This document shows positions 8,449 through 16,375 of a DNA stretch of 64,000 bases, piece by piece. This DNA is from JBCCOW01 sp039025855 (GTDB lineage Bacteria; Planctomycetota; Phycisphaerae; Phycisphaerales; Phycisphaeraceae). Under the pieces are notes generated by a model, which was not told the origin of the DNA, did not search any database, and saw only the letters and a program-made list of their open reading frames with translations. The position numbers and the translations under genes are program-made. The stretch spans positions 1-64,000 of the forward strand of contig JBCCNL010000008.1 in the NCBI GenBank assembly GCA_039025855.1, read 5' to 3'. Each line of letters begins with the position of its first letter. The first letter of the stretch is position 1.

Positions 8449-9033
8449 ATGAGCAGACAGTCGAGACGGAGGAAATCGCGTGACGCGTGGGAGTATGGTG
8501 GGCCGCGCCGGCGTCCGTTCGAGCCGTGGCAGGTGGTGTTGGTGGTGGGGTTGCCGATGGTGGTTTTGGTGTGGGTGCTGATTTACGTGCAGACGCCGAG
8601 CGCGGGGCGTTGGGTGCAGGGGTTGTTTGGGGGCGGGGGTGGGACGCCGGTGGTGGTGGAGAGCGAGGATTCGACGACGGCACGGGAGCAGGCGGCGGCG
8701 TACGTGCGTCGGTATGTGTCGATCCAGACGGAGACGACGGACGAGCGGGCGGGGGTGGCGGGCGAGGCGCTTCGTTTGGAGGTGCGGGTGCGGCTGCGGA
8801 ACGGCGGGACGGAGACGGTCACGGGGGTGAAGGCCCGGGTGATGGTTCGGTTGGTCCCGTCCATGGGCGACTGGGTGGTGCAGACGCGGGAGCCATTGGC
8901 GGAGGGGGCGACGCTGGGCCCGGGCGATCGGCGGGAGCTCACAGTGGTGTTCGAAGGGCTTCGGGCGCAGAGCGGTGACGAGGCGAAGATCCGGGTGGAG
9001 CTGCTGGAGCCGGAATTGGAGTTGAAGGCGTGA
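8449..9033 (+). CDS. Membrane-anchored hypothetical protein
   Basis: Unrecognised 194-residue protein. A basic cytoplasmic head (MSRQSRRRKSRD) is followed by one transmembrane helix at about residues 27-47 (WQVVLVVGLPMVVLVWVLIYV), a Gly-rich linker and an outer domain from about residue 75. That domain has the repeated beta-strand look of an Ig-like or transglutaminase-associated fold (ALRLEVRVRLRNGGTETVTGVKARVMVRL and GPGDRRELTVVFEGL, read as separate strands). It is divergent from cpaF and convergent with the PilZ gene. A role in the pilus system is possible from position only. Confidence 0.7.
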   Translation: MSRQSRRRKSRDAWEYGGPRRRPFEPWQVVLVVGLPMVVLVWVLIYVQTPSAGRWVQGLFGGGGGTPVVVESEDSTTAREQAAAYVRRYVSIQTETTDERAGVAGEALRLEVRVRLRNGGTETVTGVKARVMVRLVPSMGDWVVQTREPLAEGATLGPGDRRELTVVFEGLRAQSGDEAKIRVELLEPELELKA

Positions 9034-9057
9034 GGGACGCGGCTTGCGGTGAGGAAT

Positions 9058-9426
9058 TCAGCCGGCGGCGGCGAGGGGGGAGGCGGCGTCGAACTGGACG
9101 GCGGCGTGCTGGGTCTCGCCGTGGGCGAGGCAGCGGACGATGGTGCCCTCGCGGGTCGACCGGATGAGGCGGGCGGGGTGATCGGGGGTGGGCCCGATAC
9201 CGATGCGGACGCGGGTGCCCTGGGCGAGGAACATGGGCCGGGGGAGTCGGAGCAGGGCGCCGCCGTCGGAGATGTCGACGGTGTGGCCGATCATGGCCCC
9301 TGTCTGGCTCGAGAGGCGGTCGAGGGGGCGGACACTGGCGGGCAGGGCGGCCTCAATACGGTTGTGCCGGCGTCGGTCGGCGATGAGCGTTCGGTGCTCG
9401 GGCAGGGTGGCGGGGGTGACGGTCAT
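9058..9426 (-). CDS. PilZ-domain protein
   Basis: Single-domain 122-residue protein. The c-di-GMP binding signature is split as in PilZ: RRRHNR near residue 20 and DISDGGALL near residue 52. Beta strands follow (VRIGIGP, ARLIRST, HAAVQFDA). PilZ proteins sense c-di-GMP and often control motility, pili or exopolysaccharide, which suits its place beside the Tad locus. The gene stands alone, convergent with the membrane protein at 8449-9033 and divergent from the HEAT/TPR gene. Confidence 0.85.
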   Translation of the reverse strand: MTVTPATLPEHRTLIADRRRHNRIEAALPASVRPLDRLSSQTGAMIGHTVDISDGGALLRLPRPMFLAQGTRVRIGIGPTPDHPARLIRSTREGTIVRCLAHGETQHAAVQFDAASPLAAAG

Positions 9427-9568
9427 CGTGGGCGGCCTTGGGGGGCGATGGGAGAGATATCGGCCGATCGTGGCGGTTTTCTGCAGCGCTGTGCTGTGTC
9501 ACGGCCGCTTTGTCAGAACGGTGTGCTGGGTTGAACGCCTTGGGCGATCGCGGCTCCTACGATGGGCA

Positions 9569-10231
9569 ATGGTTGTCAATGGTCAGGCCTTTATCCGACG
9601 CGTCACGCCGCATCTCGAGGAGGGTGATGTGGAGGGGCTGGCGGCGACGGTCCGGGAGAACTGGCAGTTGAGCGACCTGTGCCGGCTGATCGGGGATTCG
9701 ACGATGGCGGTGCGGCGGACGGCGTTGCTGACGCTGGGCTTGGTGGGGGACGAGTCGGTGGTGGGGCCGGTCGGTCGGGCGTTGCATGATGAAGAGGAAC
9801 AGGTGGTAGAGGACGCGGAGCGGGCGTTGTGGTCGGTGTGGTTCAGGCTGGGGTCGGACGCTGCGTCGCCGCCGTTCCGGGCGGGGGTGCAGATGCTGTC
9901 GTCGAGCGATTGGGACGGAGCGGTAGAAATGCTGAGCCGGGCGATCGAGGCGGACGCCGGGTTTGCGGAGGCTTGGAACCAGCGGGCGATCGCGCACTAC
10001 GGGGCGGACCGGTATGCCGAGTCGCTGAGCGATTGTGAGGAGGCGGTGAAGCGGATGCCGTCGCACTTCGGGGCGTTGTGCGGGATGGGTCACAACCACA
10101 TCGGGCTGGGGCAGTACGAGCGAGCGGCGGATGCGTACGAGCGGGCGTTGTCGGTGCACCCGCGGATGCCGACGATCCGGGATGCGCTGGATCGGCTGCG
10201 GGGCGGGCCGGCGAACGGTGATGGCCATTGA
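9569..10231 (+). CDS. HEAT-repeat / TPR protein
   Basis: 220-residue probable scaffold protein without signal peptide or membrane segment. Residues about 25-95 look like HEAT repeats (LCRLIGDSTMAVRRTALLTL and VVGPVGRALHDEEEQVVEDA). From about residue 115 there are three TPR units (SSDWDGAVEMLSRAIEADAG, ADRYAESLSDCEEAVKRMPS and LGQYERAADAYERALSVHPR). ATG 9569 is chosen. The frame extends far upstream without coding character and overlaps the PilZ gene in antisense. It ends 2 bp before a strong bidirectional hairpin. Its partner is unknown. Confidence 0.8.
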   Translation: MVVNGQAFIRRVTPHLEEGDVEGLAATVRENWQLSDLCRLIGDSTMAVRRTALLTLGLVGDESVVGPVGRALHDEEEQVVEDAERALWSVWFRLGSDAASPPFRAGVQMLSSSDWDGAVEMLSRAIEADAGFAEAWNQRAIAHYGADRYAESLSDCEEAVKRMPSHFGALCGMGHNHIGLGQYERAADAYERALSVHPRMPTIRDALDRLRGGPANGDGH

Positions 10232-10233
10232 AA

Positions 10234-10256
10234 AAGCCCCAGGGTGTCTGGGGCTT
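10234..10256. terminator. Bidirectional terminator hairpin between convergent genes
   Basis: AAGCCCCAG and CTGGGGCTT form a perfect 9-bp stem around a GGTGT loop. An A-run lies on the left (T-run for the minus strand). It separates the plus-strand HEAT/TPR gene from the minus-strand cobalamin-domain gene. Confidence 0.8.
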
Positions 10257-10309
10257 GGGGGTGACGCGAACGTCCTTGTCCGCGTGCGGGGTTTTGGGTA
10301 CTAGGCTGG

Positions 10310-11044
10310 TCAGGCTGCTTCGGACTGAGCAGCTTTGACGGCGGGTGCGGGGCGACGCTTGCGACCAACGGTGCGCTGGTCGGGGGTCATGCGGCGGTTG
10401 GGCGACTCGTTCATCACCTCGACGACCTCGGCGGGGTCGTTCGCCCAGAGGTCGGCGCCGATCTCTTCGGCGAGGCCTTCGGCCCGGTTGAACACGCCGC
10501 CGCCGACGACGACCTGCAGGTTGGGGCAGGCGTTGATCGACTGGAGGTGGTCGATGAGCAGGCGGGTCTGGGGGACGGTCGCGGCGACGGCGCCGAAGAT
10601 GACCAGCTTGTCGGCCTTGAGCTCGCCGAGCTGGTTCACGATCTCGTCGTTGGCGATGCCGCCGCCGGGGAAGAAGCAGCGGTAGCCGTCGGCTTCGAGG
10701 AAGTCGGTGGTCATCTGTGCGGCGATCTCTTCGGACTGTTCTTCGCCGGAGACGACGAGGACGGTGATGCCGCGGGGGTCTTTGCGTTCGAGTCGGAGCT
10801 GCATCTGGTCCACGATCTGGCGGAGTAGCCGCGTGGCGTACTGGTAGGCCAGGGGGGTGACCTGGTCTTCACGGTGCAGGCTCTGGATGTGCTGGAGGGT
10901 GGTCCAGACGAGGTTGGAGAGGATCTCGGGGGCGTCGAGGCCCTGGTCGAGGGTGTGGTCGATCGCCGCGTGAGCGGTGGCGCGGTCGCCGCTGGTCAGA
11001 GCGGTGAAGAAGCGTTCGTGCAGTGCGTTACGTCGGCTAGCCAT
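10310..11044 (-). CDS. Cobalamin-binding-like (B12-binding) domain protein
   Basis: A 244-residue soluble protein with the layout of the methionine-synthase-type cobalamin module. A helical cap (about residues 5-80, with EILSNLVWTTLQHIQSLHRE) is followed by a Rossmann-like B12 domain (about 90-215, with ITVLVVSGEEQ, FFPGGGIANDEI, LVIFGAVAA and QVVVGGGVFNR). A basic tail ends in KAAQSEAA. The DxHxxG motif that supplies the lower-axial His is replaced by residues around GEEQSEEIA, so base-off/His-on binding is not possible here. It could bind cobalamin differently, bind another ligand, or act as a light or redox sensor as related regulators do. No DNA-binding domain is seen and it stands alone. 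Confidence 0.8.
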   Translation of the reverse strand: MASRRNALHERFFTALTSGDRATAHAAIDHTLDQGLDAPEILSNLVWTTLQHIQSLHREDQVTPLAYQYATRLLRQIVDQMQLRLERKDPRGITVLVVSGEEQSEEIAAQMTTDFLEADGYRCFFPGGGIANDEIVNQLGELKADKLVIFGAVAATVPQTRLLIDHLQSINACPNLQVVVGGGVFNRAEGLAEEIGADLWANDPAEVVEVMNESPNRRMTPDQRTVGRKRRPAPAVKAAQSEAA

Positions 11045-11326
11045 CGGGTCAACATCTTTCCTGAAACATTGGGCTGGGCGGTTGCGTCCCTGTCCTTACG
11101 GGGTGGCTCGGCGGTTCCTTGCCGAGTCTCACGACACAGGAGTCATCGACGGTCTGAACACGGTTTCGGGAGGTCTGGGATGAGATGCCGAGAGTGGGTC
11201 CGGATAAGGCGTACGGGGCGTACGGGTGGGAGCCGGCACCGTTGATCGGCGGTGGTTTATGAGACCGCGGGGCTCCGCTACACTGGTCCGGTGTGGTTAT
11301 CCATTCTTGAGAAAGGCAGGAAAGCC

Positions 11327-12298
11327 ATGACGGGGCACGGTTTGAATGAGATCGGAGGCCGTTGGGTAGGGCGGTTGCGGGACGCGGCGATCGCGCTGAC
11401 GCTGACGCTGGGGCTGGTCGGGTGTTCGGTGATCCCGTTTCCGACGCTGGTCGATCTCAGTGAAGAACAGGTCAACGAGCTGGCCAACCAGCAGGCCCCG
11501 CAGCTGACGCAAGAGTTTGGCGGCGAGATCGGTGCGAGCGATGTGAAGGCGTACGTCCAGGCTCGGGGGCTGGAGCTGGCGGCGGTGAGCGAACGGCCTG
11601 AGCTGCCGTGGAGCTTCAAGGTCCTTAACAATGACGCGGTGAACGCGTTCGCGCTGCCAGGCGGGCATGTGTTCATCACGCGTGGGCTGCTGGTGCAGTT
11701 GGAAAACGAGGCGGAGCTGATGGGCGTGCTGGGACACGAGATCGGGCATGTCACGCTGGACCACGGCGAGAAGCGGATGGAGAAGGCGGCCACGGCCCAG
11801 CTCGGAGTGCAGGCGGTCGCGACGATCCTCGCGGGCACGCAGGACGACGACACGGTCACGCTGCTGGGGGCGTACGGGGCGCAGCTCGGGCTGCAGATGG
11901 TGCAGCTCCAGCATAGTCGGCAGGACGAATCGGACGCCGACGCAAAGGGGGCGTTCTACTCGGCGGAGCTGGGCTACAGCCCGGCGGGGATCATCGGGGT
12001 GTTGGAGGTCTTGGCGTCGCTGAGCCAGGGGGGGACGCCGGAGATCCTGAAGACCCACCCGAACCCGGAGAAGCGTATCCAAGACGTGCTGGTGCTGCTC
12101 GATGCGAACTACCCGGACTGGGAGGCGGCGCAGGGGCCGTACCACCGGTTTGACCCGGACCGGTATCGACGGAATGTGCTGCAGCCGTTGGCGGCGATGC
12201 CGGCGGCGCCGGATGTGGCGTTGGTGATCCCCGACGGACACCTCGGGCTCTTCGCGCCGATCCCAGGTCGAGAGGGTGCGTGTGGCTGCGGGCACTGA
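11327..12298 (+). CDS. M48-family zinc metalloprotease lipoprotein (BepA/LoiP-like)
   Basis: Periplasmic zinc protease, 323 residues. The N-terminal signal ends in the lipobox LVGC (Cys about 32), so it is a lipoprotein. The catalytic motif HEIGH lies at residues 137-141, and the third zinc ligand is probably Glu201 in QDESDADAKGA, the usual second M48 motif. The C-terminal part carries THPNPEKRI, typical of the family, where outer-membrane protein quality control is the known role. ATG 11327 is preceded by GGCAGGAAAG. An upstream in-frame start at 11252 would place 25 non-signal residues before it. The 3' end overlaps the GTG start of menG by 23 bp, so the two are co-transcribed. Confidence 0.9.
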   Translation: MTGHGLNEIGGRWVGRLRDAAIALTLTLGLVGCSVIPFPTLVDLSEEQVNELANQQAPQLTQEFGGEIGASDVKAYVQARGLELAAVSERPELPWSFKVLNNDAVNAFALPGGHVFITRGLLVQLENEAELMGVLGHEIGHVTLDHGEKRMEKAATAQLGVQAVATILAGTQDDDTVTLLGAYGAQLGLQMVQLQHSRQDESDADAKGAFYSAELGYSPAGIIGVLEVLASLSQGGTPEILKTHPNPEKRIQDVLVLLDANYPDWEAAQGPYHRFDPDRYRRNVLQPLAAMPAAPDVALVIPDGHLGLFAPIPGREGACGCGH

Positions 12299-13133
12299 AA
12301 GCCGAAACCCGGCGGTCGAAGTCAAGACGGAGAGCAGTGGTGGGAGTAAGCCCGGTGAGCCTGCGCCGGCATGGGATGGCTCTGCGCTCGGCGGGAATCC
12401 GCACGAGCGCTCCGACAAGGCGAAGCGGGTGCGGGACATGTTCACCGCCATCGCGGGTAAGTACGACCTCAACAACCGAGTCCACTCGTTCGGGCAGGAC
12501 CAGCGTTGGCGGAAGGCGACGGTGAAGGCGGCGGACTTAAAGCCAAGTGACCGGGTGGTGGATGTGGCGTGCGGGACAGGTGACCTGACGGTGGCGTTTG
12601 CCGATGCGTTGGTCCGGCTCAATCAAGCCGAGGCACCGGTCATGCTGGGCATTGACTACACGCTGGCGATGCTCCCGATCGCGGTGACCAAGACGGCGGG
12701 GCGTTTTGCGTCGCACCCGGCGGCGGTGTACCTGCAGGCCGACGCGATGCGGCTGCCGTTGCCCGATGCGTCGGCGGACGTGGTGTCGATCGCGTTTGGG
12801 ATCCGCAACGTGGCCGATCCCGCGGTGGCACTGGCGGAGTTCTACCGGGTGCTGCGGCCGGGCGGTCGGCTGGTGGTGCTGGAGTTCAGCAAGCCGAAGA
12901 ATAGGCTGATCGGGTTCTTTGATCGGTTGTACCGGTGCGGCGTGATGCCGTGGACAGCGACGCTCCTGGCGGGGGATCGGTCGGGGGCGTACCGGTACTT
13001 GCCCAAGAGTGTGTCGACGTTTCAGACCGCTGACCAGCTCACGGCAAGCCTGGAGCAAGCGGGATTTGTCGAACCGACGCAGAAGCCGTTGACGTTTGGT
13101 GTCGCGACGCTGCACCGCGCGGTCCGGCCCTGA
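12276..13133 (+). CDS. menG: Demethylmenaquinone methyltransferase
   Basis: SAM-dependent C-methyltransferase that makes menaquinone from demethylmenaquinone (UbiE/MenG family), 285 residues. A polar head of about 45 residues precedes the family start RVRDMFTAIAGKYDLNNRV. The SAM motif is VVDVACGTGDL, followed by QADAMRLPLPDASADVVS, GIRNVADPAVAL and RVLRPGGRLVVLEFSKP, all diagnostic. The start is GTG 12276 inside the preceding protease gene. A later start near the conserved head cannot be excluded, since the first 45 residues are not conserved family sequence. Confidence 0.93.
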   Translation: MRVAAGTESRNPAVEVKTESSGGSKPGEPAPAWDGSALGGNPHERSDKAKRVRDMFTAIAGKYDLNNRVHSFGQDQRWRKATVKAADLKPSDRVVDVACGTGDLTVAFADALVRLNQAEAPVMLGIDYTLAMLPIAVTKTAGRFASHPAAVYLQADAMRLPLPDASADVVSIAFGIRNVADPAVALAEFYRVLRPGGRLVVLEFSKPKNRLIGFFDRLYRCGVMPWTATLLAGDRSGAYRYLPKSVSTFQTADQLTASLEQAGFVEPTQKPLTFGVATLHRAVRP

Positions 13134-13163
13134 GTACGGTCATGTTGGGAAGGGAAGGGCGGC

Positions 13164-13904
13164 TCAGCCCTCGCGCTTGTGCCACTGCTGCTCGGCGATG
13201 ACGTGCCCGATGCAGACGGTGGTCTCCGCATCTCCGGGGGTGTCGAGCATGGCGATGTGGAACTGGCAGTTGAGGATGACGCGTTGGCGGAGGCGGACGA
13301 GGGAGGCGTGGTGTTCGCCGGGCGTAGGCGCGACCGCCTGGAGGTTGCAGAACTGCCAGCGGTGGACATGGTCGCACGGCGTGAGATCGGCAAACTGCGG
13401 GAGGCTGCCCCGAAACTCGCCAGCGGCCTCGGCGTGTTGGCCACACTGGCAACGCGGAGCGCCAGCGACTTCAAACGGTAAATCTGCAAAGTGCTCGGTA
13501 TCGAACTCGCATCGGATATGCAGTCCGCCTGCACACCGACCGTCGGCGATCAGGACTTCGTCGAGCGGGATCGGGTCGTGGCCGTCGATGACGAGGTAGT
13601 CGTCGTCTCGGGGGTCGGGCTCTGCGGTCGGCTCGCCAAGGGACGAGACCATGATCTCGTAGCCGAGCCCGGTGGAGGCACAGGACAGGGCCTGGATGCA
13701 GAAGCAGAGATCGGTCTGCCGGTCGAGGACCCGCCAGGCACCGGTGCCCTGGGTGAGCAGGAGGTCGCTGTCTTCGCGGTGGGGTAAGACATGGACCGAG
13801 ACGCAGCCGGGGCGGTCGGGGTCGGGGTTGGCCGAGAGGACCGAGGCGAGGGGCTGGCCGTCGGCGTTGGTGAGCCAGGTGCCTTGGTCGGGGAGGTACG
13901 TCAT
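13164..13904 (-). CDS. Hypothetical protein
   Basis: Unrecognised 246-residue soluble protein. It begins MTYLPDQGTWLTNADGQPLA and is rich in Cys and His in two places: CFCIQALSCAS near residue 70 and RCQCGQHAE near residue 155, with HIRCEFDTEH between them. It resembles no family I can name. Two-domain symmetry is possible, since both halves contain His/Cys-rich beta-like stretches. The frame extends upstream to an ATG at 14057, which would add 51 residues. 13904 is preferred because the extra part looks non-coding. It is convergent with menG. Confidence 0.6.
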   Translation of the reverse strand: MTYLPDQGTWLTNADGQPLASVLSANPDPDRPGCVSVHVLPHREDSDLLLTQGTGAWRVLDRQTDLCFCIQALSCASTGLGYEIMVSSLGEPTAEPDPRDDDYLVIDGHDPIPLDEVLIADGRCAGGLHIRCEFDTEHFADLPFEVAGAPRCQCGQHAEAAGEFRGSLPQFADLTPCDHVHRWQFCNLQAVAPTPGEHHASLVRLRQRVILNCQFHIAMLDTPGDAETTVCIGHVIAEQQWHKREG

Positions 13905-14249
13905 GGTTCGGGTCTCTAAGTGACGAACGGTTCGGTTCGGGTAATGGATCGACGCCTCGGGATCACGATCGGGGTGAGCAACAGCCGCGCCGGCGATCCG
14001 ATACACGAGCAGGTTCTTGCTGAATAAAAACGGCCATTTCCCGTCCTCGGGGGGCATCCCTGAGCGTTGAAGCCTTCGCCGCTCTCAGGGGTGGCTATGG
14101 CTTGCTCCTCGGAAGGTAATGCAAATGAGAACGTGTTGCAACTAAGGGTTGGCCCGTATGTCGGGGTGCCCGCATATGGCCGCGTCCGGTGGCCTCAGCA
14201 CGGTGCGTATTCGCAGGCCTGGACGGGTGCGAGACGCGTTTTGCCTTGA
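13905..14249. other. Intergenic region before the tRNA
   Basis: About 345 bp between the hypothetical gene and the tRNA promoter. Apart from the possible N-terminal extension of the hypothetical protein (to 14057, minus strand), I see no gene, repeat or RNA structure in it. Confidence 0.5.
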
Positions 14250-14255
14250 TATGAT
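14250..14255 (+). promoter_or_regulatory. Probable -10 element of tRNA-Pro
   Basis: TATGAT lies 11 bp before the mature tRNA 5' end, the right distance for a tRNA promoter. No clear -35 hexamer is present at 16-18 bp upstream. Confidence 0.4.
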
Positions 14256-14266
14256 GCGTGGCTCCT

Positions 14267-14340
14267 CGGGGCGTAGCGCAGCTTGGTAGCGCGCCATACT
14301 GGGGGTGTGGAGGTCGCTGGTTCAAATCCAGTCGCCCCGA
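14267..14340 (+). tRNA. tRNA-Pro (anticodon GGG)
   Basis: The cloverleaf folds by eye. The acceptor stem CGGGGCG pairs with CGCCCCG, with U8-A9 following. The D arm has stem GCGC and a TTGGTA loop, and the anticodon stem CCATA pairs with TGTGG around the loop CTGGGGG (anticodon GGG). The variable region is AGGTC, the T arm is GCTGG-TTCAAAT-CCAGT, and the discriminator base is A. No CCA is encoded, so it is added enzymatically. It lies exactly where core genes give way to the glycan-degradation region. Confidence 0.95.
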
Positions 14341-14352
14341 TGCGAAACCGCG

Positions 14353-14389
14353 AAAAGCCCTCCGGCTGATTGGCTGGAGGGCTTTTTTT
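14353..14389. terminator. Strong bidirectional intrinsic terminator
   Basis: A GC-rich stem AGCCCTCC/GGAGGGCT is flanked by AAAA on the left and a run of seven T on the right. It ends the tRNA transcript on the plus strand and can also stop the beta-helix operon arriving on the minus strand (its last gene ends at 14477). Confidence 0.9.
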
Positions 14390-14476
14390 GCTTCGGTCAC
14401 GGTGTCCGGCGTGCCGGCGGTCTGTGTGTTGGCGCGTGGCAGCTTCGGGTTCCGGCAGTCGGGTCCGATTCCGTAG

Positions 14477-16375
14477 TCAGGGCTCGAAGGCACCGATGGT
14501 CACGCCGCCCTCCGCGGGTCGGGCATGGCCCATGTGGTCATGCCCGATGGTTTGGGCGGCCGTGCCCCGTCCGATCAGCGGCGAGCCGAGAGTCGGTCTG
14601 AGATCCCCCTCACCCCAAGCGCGGAGCAACGGGTCGGCCTGGACGGAGTGGCGGTCCTGCCCGGAGTAGACCCGCCACTCTTCGAGAGACCGCGTGGCAC
14701 CGAGCTGCGTCTTGCCCCAGCGTGCGTAGGCCCAGCCATCGTTCTGCAGCTCGCTCAGGCTCTGCGGGTTGTGGTACAGGTTGAAGTCGATCTGGTTCCC
14801 GCTGATCTCTGCGGTCTTGCTGGCCAGCACGGGCGGGATCGTGAGCACGAGGTTGGACGCCTGGTTTCCGATCAGCGCGTTGTTCATCACCACGTTGTCC
14901 CGGAGGAAGTAGCGATCGACACCGCTGTGGTCGCCGCCCTGTTGGTACGGGTGATGGCGGAGTTCGATGCCCCCGGCCCGGTTGTTGATGCAGGTGTTGT
15001 GCAGGACGCGGCAGCCCTCGGACATCTGCACGAGGATGCCCTGGCCGTACGTCTGATCGACGCTCTTCATCGCGGGATGATCGGTATCAAACCAGCCGTT
15101 GAGCGGGTAGAGGTGGCCGTTGTCACGGCAGACGTTGTTGGTGATCTGGCCGCCGAAGGAGATCTCGTACATGATCCCCGCGCCGGCGTTGCCTTCGACC
15201 CGGCAGCGGTCGATGACGCAGTCGTGGTTGTCGATATCGAACCAGATGCCGGGGCCGTCGTTACCGACCGCGGTGCAGTTTCGGAATGTCCACCGGGTGG
15301 CGAAGACGATCTTGCAACCGCCGCACTCGAAGCAGACGAACGTGCTGTGCTTCCAGTTGTTGTAGGCCAGTCGGCAGTTTTCGACGAGGCAGTCTTCACC
15401 GCTGCCACCGACCAGCCCGTTCTGGCCGTTGAACTGGAACACGCAGTCGCGGACAAGCGCGTGGCTGCCGCGGAGGTCTAAGCCGCCGGAGGCGCTGTGC
15501 TCGAAGTTGCATCCGTCGATGCGGTGGTGGTCGCCGGACAAGGTGACGCCAGCACGCTGGGGTTGGACGCCGGCCCCGTGGAAGACGATGCCGTGGAGGT
15601 GGATGTGATCAATTGCTGGCCCGGGGTCTCGGTAGCCGGCACGGAGCAGATCGGCACGGGTGGTGACCTCGATGCGGTGCCGTGTCGGATCGAACGGGGC
15701 CATGAGGACGGGCCATCGGCCGTCGTCGCTGGAACGGTCGAACTGGGCGGACATGCCGCCGGTGATCGAGCCGGTCGAGGCGTCGAGGGCGCCGCGTGCG
15801 ATCTCCTCGTCCATCGGTTGCGGGAGGATGACCAGCCGGCCTGCTTCACGGTCGAGCCAGAACGTGCCGCCTTTGAGGTCGCCAGTGTGAAGCACAGGCT
15901 TCAGCGGCTGGCCGTCGATGAAGACCATCTCGCGGATGCTTGCCAGCTCGCCGTAGTCGAACGCGTTTGCCGAGGGTGGCGGCAGAGGGCTTTGATAGTC
16001 GGCCAGTTCCCAGGCGTTGTCGGCGACGTCCGACGGTGCCCAGCCCTCCATAATGTCACAGCCGCTGACCGTAACGGTACCGGGCCGCTCAGCACGCAGC
16101 GTGATCGGTTGGCTTGCTTTGCCGCTGGTCGTGAACTCGATGGACTCCCGGTAGATGCCCGCGCGGACCACGATCTCATCGCCGGGCATTGCGGCGGTGA
16201 CGGCGTTTGCGATACACAAGAAGGGACGCTCAGCCGACCCCAGCTCGCTGGATGTCGCCTCGCTGGATCGGTCGACCCACACGCGGCGACCGGTTCGTAC
16301 GCTGCGAAGGGTTGGAGGGGCGACGCCCGACGCGACGGGCGCTGGGTGGTGTTGGGTGATCTGGGACGGCTTCAT
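14477..16375 (-). CDS. Right-handed parallel beta-helix protein
   Basis: A 632-residue pectate-lyase-like beta-helix protein. After a polar head without signal peptide (MKPSQITQHHPAP) comes a DUF1565-like opening (RRVWVDRSS, then AERPFLCIANAV and GDEIVVRAGIYRESIEF). Coiled repeats follow with Asn/Asp turns, such as HHRIDGCNFEHSASGGLDL, ALVRDCVFQFNGQNGL, WTFRNCTAVGNDGPGIWF and CRVLHNTCINNRAGGIEL. The tail TLGSPLIGRG and VTIGAFEP is the usual end of such proteins. It overlaps the upstream GH gene by 4 bp (ATGA), so translation is coupled. In the known fold class, members are lyases, hydrolases or epimerases acting on acidic glycans. The activity here is unassigned. Confidence 0.85.
   Translation of the reverse strand: MKPSQITQHHPAPVASGVAPPTLRSVRTGRRVWVDRSSEATSSELGSAERPFLCIANAVTAAMPGDEIVVRAGIYRESIEFTTSGKASQPITLRAERPGTVTVSGCDIMEGWAPSDVADNAWELADYQSPLPPPSANAFDYGELASIREMVFIDGQPLKPVLHTGDLKGGTFWLDREAGRLVILPQPMDEEIARGALDASTGSITGGMSAQFDRSSDDGRWPVLMAPFDPTRHRIEVTTRADLLRAGYRDPGPAIDHIHLHGIVFHGAGVQPQRAGVTLSGDHHRIDGCNFEHSASGGLDLRGSHALVRDCVFQFNGQNGLVGGSGEDCLVENCRLAYNNWKHSTFVCFECGGCKIVFATRWTFRNCTAVGNDGPGIWFDIDNHDCVIDRCRVEGNAGAGIMYEISFGGQITNNVCRDNGHLYPLNGWFDTDHPAMKSVDQTYGQGILVQMSEGCRVLHNTCINNRAGGIELRHHPYQQGGDHSGVDRYFLRDNVVMNNALIGNQASNLVLTIPPVLASKTAEISGNQIDFNLYHNPQSLSELQNDGWAYARWGKTQLGATRSLEEWRVYSGQDRHSVQADPLLRAWGEGDLRPTLGSPLIGRGTAAQTIGHDHMGHARPAEGGVTIGAFEP

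Noticed and set aside
11107..11126. Hairpin CTCGGC-N8-GCCGAG upstream of the cobalamin-domain gene, considered as a riboswitch or terminator
   Set aside because: Only 6 bp, no T-run and no conserved cobalamin-riboswitch elements such as the B12 box.
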